40,136 nucleotides of DNA from positions 1-40,136 of the forward strand of contig LBWB01000016.1 of NCBI GenBank assembly GCA_000993405.1, written 5' to 3'. The notes beneath the pieces were generated by a model. It ran no database searches. It saw only the letters and a list, made by a program, of their open reading frames with translations, and had not been told where the DNA came from. This stretch comes from Candidatus Woesebacteria bacterium GW2011_GWB1_39_12. Its GTDB lineage: Bacteria; Patescibacteriota; Microgenomatia; UBA8517. Positions 36,224 to 40,136 of the stretch are shown here, in pieces (position 1 is the first letter of the stretch; every line of letters starts with the position of its first letter). Made by a program: the position numbers and the translations under genes.

Positions 36224-38674
36224 TTAAAGACTTTCCAGGTACGGAACCCAGTAGTCTTTAATGATTTTATCAACATCGTAGGCTTTTGTAAATTCAACTG
36301 CTTTTCTTTTATACTCCTCTTTATCTCCTTTATAGATTTTTTCTAACGCTTCTAAAATACTTTCCATTTTTGGGTGATATTGGTAAGAGGCTAAAGGTGT
36401 CCACCACTTCTCACTTGACTCAACCGCTATACCTGAGCCGAGAAGTTCGGGCATTGAAGTCCAGTTACCAACAATTACTGGCGTACCACACGCTTGACTT
36501 TCAATTACGGGAATTCCAAAACCTTCACCCATAGCAGGATTAAGTAAGACATCAAAAGACGAATAAAGTTTAGCCAAGTCCTCTGAGGAAAATTTAAAGA
36601 GATAATTATAATATGCCGTATGGATAAGTTTATCGGCTATCCCCAAGTGAATACAATATTCAATTAAGTTCATTCCCCCTTGTTCAGTTCCTACCGCTGT
36701 ATGAAGATAGAGTCTTGCATTAGGTTTATCTTTGGCAAAATTAGCAAACGCCTCAAGAGACTGCTGAAATGATTTTCTTGAAGGTAGACTTTTATTCTGA
36801 GCTACCATTCCTACACAATAAGAGTCTTCTGGAATATTAAATATCTTACGGCTTTCTTTCTTATCTCTTGGATTAAAAATTTTAGTATCTATACAATGGG
36901 GAATATATAAGGCATCAATTCCTGCTCTTTTAAAAGCCCTCTGCCCATGTTTAGAATAAGCAATAACCTTGTAGGCTTCTCTTGCCCTAACTAAAACTGG
37001 AGGTGGAACTTCTTCATGGTCAACTGGACACCAACTTATCCACTTAACTTTGTTGGCAAAAAGAGAAGTATTCATCGGCCAAATATCCATCAGGGTAATC
37101 ACAATATCTGCCTTAAAATCCTGACTGTGAGAAACTATACTATCTTCTCCCCAAGTACTGGCTATTATGGGATAACAGATAATCCCCCCCATATTAAGTA
37201 TTCCACCCTGAAGTCCGTAGTAAGATGAAATTGCCATAGGATAACCTGTTTTTTGCAGTCCCTGAGTAACAAGAGCTGTCTGATTTCCATAACCTGTTGG
37301 AGTCCAAGCAGAATTGGAGTGCCAAAGTATCCGTAACTTTTTCCCAGATACATTTAATCCCTTTGAACTTTTGCCTTCTAAGTGAGTAAGTTTTGCTGTA
37401 GAACAGACAATTTTATATCCCGCCTCTTTTACCTTTTTACACCATTCCCTGTCGGATTCGTAGTGGGGAAACTTAATTTCATCCCATAGTCCAACTTTAT
37501 CAATCACTTCTTTTTTTATCAGCATACAAGCTCCTGTAACCCATTCTACCTCTCTTACTTTATCGTACTGTCCTTTGTCCTCTTCACCCATTCCAGTATG
37601 TGCTCCAAATCCAAAAGCTCCTGCATGTTGGATTTTACCGTCTGGGAATTTAAGTATTGCACCTGCTACTCCATCCAAATCATCAACCATTTGTTTCAAC
37701 CACCCGTCTTGGAGATTACCCATGCAGTCTGGGTTCAGAAGTAGAACATTACCTTGAGCCAGTTTTAACCCTTGATTAACCGCATGGGTAAAATTGTAAT
37801 TCCTGTCGTTTATGATGTAATCTACTCCTTGTTTATTAAGGTAAGTTTTATCGTTTGAGTTATTGTCAATTACAATAATTTTATACTGATAACCTGCCTT
37901 AGATAACCCTTCAAAACATTTATCCAAGACCTCCTGCGAATTGTAGGTAACGATGATAATCGTAACAAAATCTTTCTTCTCTATTTTCTGGGTAACTTCT
38001 ATGAAATTATCCAACTGTTTATCAAAATCTAAGTCTTTGGTGTACCATTCCCGATTATATTCCTCAATTCCTTTTTCCGTTATAATCTTTACCTCACACC
38101 CGCAGCGATAGGCTTCTTCAGGAAGGCCAGAATACCCGTCATAAGAGTAAAAGACTTTAGTACTTTTAAGAAGAGAAGACAATTCCTCTCTTGTTTTAGG
38201 ATAGTCTAAAGTAATCTCCGTTAAGTCTTTAGTTTCTTTAACTCGTGGAATATCTTTTCCCTTTCCCACCCAAAAACAATTCTTGGTTCTTTCTGCTGTT
38301 GATGAATTATTAAAGAAATTTTCTATCACATCAATCTTTAATAGTGGAGCATCATAGGATATCTTATTCCAAGTAAAGACAGTTTCGCTGTAACTTTTTG
38401 CCCCACCTAAAAGTCCAGGAGTGTTTAGAACATACCTAACTACCTTCTTTGCCCCAAAAGGATTTCCCCAGACTATTTCAGGATAAACCGCTATAAAATC
38501 ATCAGTTATATTTTTTGGGTCAAGGTAGAGAGTATTCCAATCTTTATTTACAATTGGATTTGAAACATAAGCCTCTTGTCCCCGTCTGTTAAGTAAGTGA
38601 CAAAGTCTATGAAGAGCCCGTATTCCACCAGAGTTATTACGGTAATCAGGAGTCCAAATGAGATATTTACCCAT
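36224..38674 (-). CDS. Three-domain glycosyltransferase fusion
   Basis: 816 residues. Residues 1-235: GT-B-like part starting YLIWTPDYRNNSGGIRALHR. Residues ~237-450: GT2 (GT-A) domain with TIIIVTYNS, VIDNNSNDKT, LLLNPDC as the donor-binding motif, and VEWVTGACMLIKKE. Residues ~450-816: GT4-like domain with ILWHSNSAWTPTGYGNQT and the EGFGIPVIESQACGTPVIVG donor site. Three transferases in one chain imply stepwise addition of a short glycan. Inside the late tail operon, so a virion (fibre/tail) protein or the cell surface is the likely acceptor. Starts downstream of the tailspike gene. Confidence 0.85.
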   Translation of the reverse strand: MGKYLIWTPDYRNNSGGIRALHRLCHLLNRRGQEAYVSNPIVNKDWNTLYLDPKNITDDFIAVYPEIVWGNPFGAKKVVRYVLNTPGLLGGAKSYSETVFTWNKISYDAPLLKIDVIENFFNNSSTAERTKNCFWVGKGKDIPRVKETKDLTEITLDYPKTREELSSLLKSTKVFYSYDGYSGLPEEAYRCGCEVKIITEKGIEEYNREWYTKDLDFDKQLDNFIEVTQKIEKKDFVTIIIVTYNSQEVLDKCFEGLSKAGYQYKIIVIDNNSNDKTYLNKQGVDYIINDRNYNFTHAVNQGLKLAQGNVLLLNPDCMGNLQDGWLKQMVDDLDGVAGAILKFPDGKIQHAGAFGFGAHTGMGEEDKGQYDKVREVEWVTGACMLIKKEVIDKVGLWDEIKFPHYESDREWCKKVKEAGYKIVCSTAKLTHLEGKSSKGLNVSGKKLRILWHSNSAWTPTGYGNQTALVTQGLQKTGYPMAISSYYGLQGGILNMGGIICYPIIASTWGEDSIVSHSQDFKADIVITLMDIWPMNTSLFANKVKWISWCPVDHEEVPPPVLVRAREAYKVIAYSKHGQRAFKRAGIDALYIPHCIDTKIFNPRDKKESRKIFNIPEDSYCVGMVAQNKSLPSRKSFQQSLEAFANFAKDKPNARLYLHTAVGTEQGGMNLIEYCIHLGIADKLIHTAYYNYLFKFSSEDLAKLYSSFDVLLNPAMGEGFGIPVIESQACGTPVIVGNWTSMPELLGSGIAVESSEKWWTPLASYQYHPKMESILEALEKIYKGDKEEYKRKAVEFTKAYDVDKIIKDYWVPYLESL

Positions 38675-38710
38675 TAATTCATCATAGCAGATTTTTATTT
38701 AAATTCAAAA

Positions 38711-39832
38711 TTATAATATTTGGGCTCTCCACCCAAAGTCAAAATTAGATGTTGATGGAGCAACTTCACAATTAACAGTAAAGTATGTTGCTCCTATTGT
38801 ATCAACCCAAATCGTTCCTATATCAGTTGTTGGATTTTCTCCACCCACAATACTTATATTATCAAGTGTTGGAGTAACCGCAAGTCCATGAGTGATAATT
38901 GCCGAAGTTGCTCCACTTGCAATAGTTCCTGTTCCTGAATTTTCGGTAACAAAACCAATTAAATTTTTGATTTTACCCATTGAGGTAGTAAATCCAGTTA
39001 TAGCCCCAGTATTACCAGTAACATTTCCCCCTGAACAAAGAAAATTAGTCACGCCAGTTACAAATTTTATGCCCCAAGCCTGTGTTTTTACGACTTGGTC
39101 GTCATAAGCAATAAAATTATCAATACTTACGCTATCACAAAGTCCTATTGTCATAGCTCCATTACCACCTTGATCTGCAACTTGTACACTATTTCTAATA
39201 ATTACAATTTGAATATTCTGACTTGCGCCAAATGAAGCAGACACAGAAATTCGTATTTGCGGTTTATATGAAACACCTGTTTTATATCCATCACTATTAA
39301 CTTCTCCTACTTGAATATCGGTTAAAGCTAAGGAAGAGGCTGTCTCCAACTGTAATGAATACATACAGTCTTTTGCGTTGATTACTCCTATATTTATATG
39401 GTCTCCCCCATCCTGAATTGTCATAACCGAACCAGCTAAAGAATTTCCGTTAAGCACTCCAACCGTTGCGTGGCTATTGCGCTCTAAATCTAAACATCCA
39501 GCTCCACCTAATGCCGTATAGGAGTCTTTAGCATTAATGTATCCAATTCTATTATTTGGTCCATAATATAAAACTAAAGCACTATATTGACCAAAGTTTT
39601 TAGCCTGTAAATAAGGAAAGTAACCATTTGTAGAATACATCGCAATCGGGCAGGCTTGAAATTCTGTACCAAGTGCTGAATAACCTTGATTCGCATAATT
39701 TCCGTCAATCCATCCATAGCATTCAATGGTAGTATTGTCTAAAACTTCCCCATTTCCAGTTCCTGCAATATTATCAGTTTTAAAATATACCCCCGCCCAC
39801 ACGTAATTGTAATTGTCCCTCATAGCAAACAT
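38711..39832 (-). CDS. Tailspike, C-terminal part (right-handed beta-helix)
   Basis: 373 residues from the first ATG, but the same frame stays open upstream to a stop at 39989-39991 and residues there (e.g. SGLIVLRNSNLASSD) still look like beta-helix, so the true N-terminus is probably lost at the window end. FKTDNIAGTGNGEVLDNTTI, IECYGWIDGNYANQ, then repeated rungs (IGYINAKDSYT; IGVINAKDCMYS; IQIVIIRNSVQ) indicate a parallel beta-helix. The C-terminal ~80 residues form a beta-rich trimerisation-type end. Shares NIAGTGNGEV with the partial gene at 1-469. Confidence 0.7.
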   Translation of the reverse strand: MFAMRDNYNYVWAGVYFKTDNIAGTGNGEVLDNTTIECYGWIDGNYANQGYSALGTEFQACPIAMYSTNGYFPYLQAKNFGQYSALVLYYGPNNRIGYINAKDSYTALGGAGCLDLERNSHATVGVLNGNSLAGSVMTIQDGGDHINIGVINAKDCMYSLQLETASSLALTDIQVGEVNSDGYKTGVSYKPQIRISVSASFGASQNIQIVIIRNSVQVADQGGNGAMTIGLCDSVSIDNFIAYDDQVVKTQAWGIKFVTGVTNFLCSGGNVTGNTGAITGFTTSMGKIKNLIGFVTENSGTGTIASGATSAIITHGLAVTPTLDNISIVGGENPTTDIGTIWVDTIGATYFTVNCEVAPSTSNFDFGWRAQIL

Positions 39833-39942
39833 GTCTGAGGAAGCCAGATTCGAGTTTCTTAAAACTATTAGTCCTGATTTACTTTGGAAAATGGCGGTTG
39901 CCCGGGAAACAGGCCAGTGGCCGGAAACTTTTGTCTGAAAAA

Positions 39943-40136
39943 ATATATGTAGTAGAAGCTGATTGCGATCGGCCCAAAGAAGGGAAATTTATAGCCCAAC
40001 TCTTGAAACCAAACATTACTCTTTGGCTTAGCCTAAGTAGGACTCACTCCATGAATTTTAGAACACAAAAGTGGAAAACTGTTGAATCAGCAACAGCACG
40101 AGAGTTCGGATACTTTATTGAATTGGCTAAGGATCT
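39943..40136 (+). CDS. Bacterial Mur-ligase-like fragment (partial, out of place)
   Basis: Frame open to the window end: YVVEADCDRPKEGKFIAQLL, KPNITLWLSLSRTHSMNF, then ATAREFGYFIELAKD. This follows the middle domain of Mur-type amide ligases (E-x-D-x-P-x-E-x-x-x-I-A-x-L-L-K-P ... S-x-T-H-x-x-x-F). It is on the opposite strand to the tailspike and bacterial in character, so probably host or chimeric DNA. The stretch 39833-39940 may still be phage on the minus strand or foreign; the junction is not resolved. Confidence 0.5.
   Translation, partial: MYVVEADCDRPKEGKFIAQLLKPNITLWLSLSRTHSMNFRTQKWKTVESATAREFGYFIELAKD

Noticed and set aside
39834-39938. Plus-strand frame SEEARFEFLKTISPDLLWKM..., as a second host gene end
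   Set aside because: The minus strand over the same bases still reads like beta-helix continuing the tailspike, and the plus frame is not in phase with the Mur-ligase-like frame; cannot be decided from sequence alone.
1-40136. Integrated prophage with attachment sites
   Set aside because: No integrase, no clear att duplication and no host DNA on the left; the right-end bacterial fragment alone is not enough.
1-40136. Alternative genetic code (TGA recoded)
   Set aside because: Many coupled ATGA junctions and normal-length proteins use TGA as stop.

Overview
The window is a near-complete genome of an uncultivated, AT-rich, tailed double-stranded DNA bacteriophage of about 40 kb, most likely of podovirus type. 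It has a GpA-like large terminase, a large portal protein, a separate scaffold and major capsid protein, tail-tubular-like proteins and a giant internal-virion-like protein. No tail tape measure, integrase, DNA polymerase or canonical tRNA gene was seen. TGA is used as a normal stop (many ATGA overlaps), so the standard bacterial code applies. The host is not shown directly; the last ~200 bp encode a bacterial Mur-ligase-like fragment that could be host or chimeric sequence.

Layout. Late genes lie on the minus strand in two arms. The left arm reads 13557 down to 1: a Phd/YefM-like regulator, small proteins, small terminase, large terminase with an intein, portal, scaffold, major capsid protein, a beta-helix protein, a decoration-like protein, a repeat-rich fibre protein and the N-terminal half of a tailspike. 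The right arm reads 39.9 kb down to 26309: tailspike C-terminal part, a three-domain glycosyltransferase, tail proteins, internal virion protein, an M23 endolysin and holin-like membrane proteins. Joining the two window ends makes one continuous late operon, so the window looks like a circular genome opened inside the tailspike locus. Early genes lie on the plus strand, 14536 to 26316, and end tail-to-tail with the late operon. They are mostly tiny overlapping genes, many with zinc ribbons, plus a DnaD-like replication protein, a PD-(D/E)XK exonuclease, a membrane-anchored lytic-transglycosylase-like protein and two endonucleases.

The ~900 bp between the divergent operons (13.6-14.5 kb) has no gene. 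It carries promoters in both directions, inverted repeats and a G/T-skewed tract, and is the best candidate for control region and origin.

Most notable: (1) the terminase intein contains an HNH endonuclease gene in a different reading frame, so both proteins come from the same DNA and the HNH end overlaps the conserved C-terminal splicing block; (2) a 132-nt tRNA-like element with an encoded CCA and a canonical T-arm but a 61-nt loop in place of the anticodon loop, followed by further structured non-coding RNA; (3) six TGTAGACA boxes at helical spacing over the start of the late-operon regulator; (4) a tail gene that seems to start at AUA behind a perfect Shine-Dalgarno; (5) ATACTGTAT operator-like boxes at early promoters, one directly upstream of a 54-residue helix-turn-helix gene.
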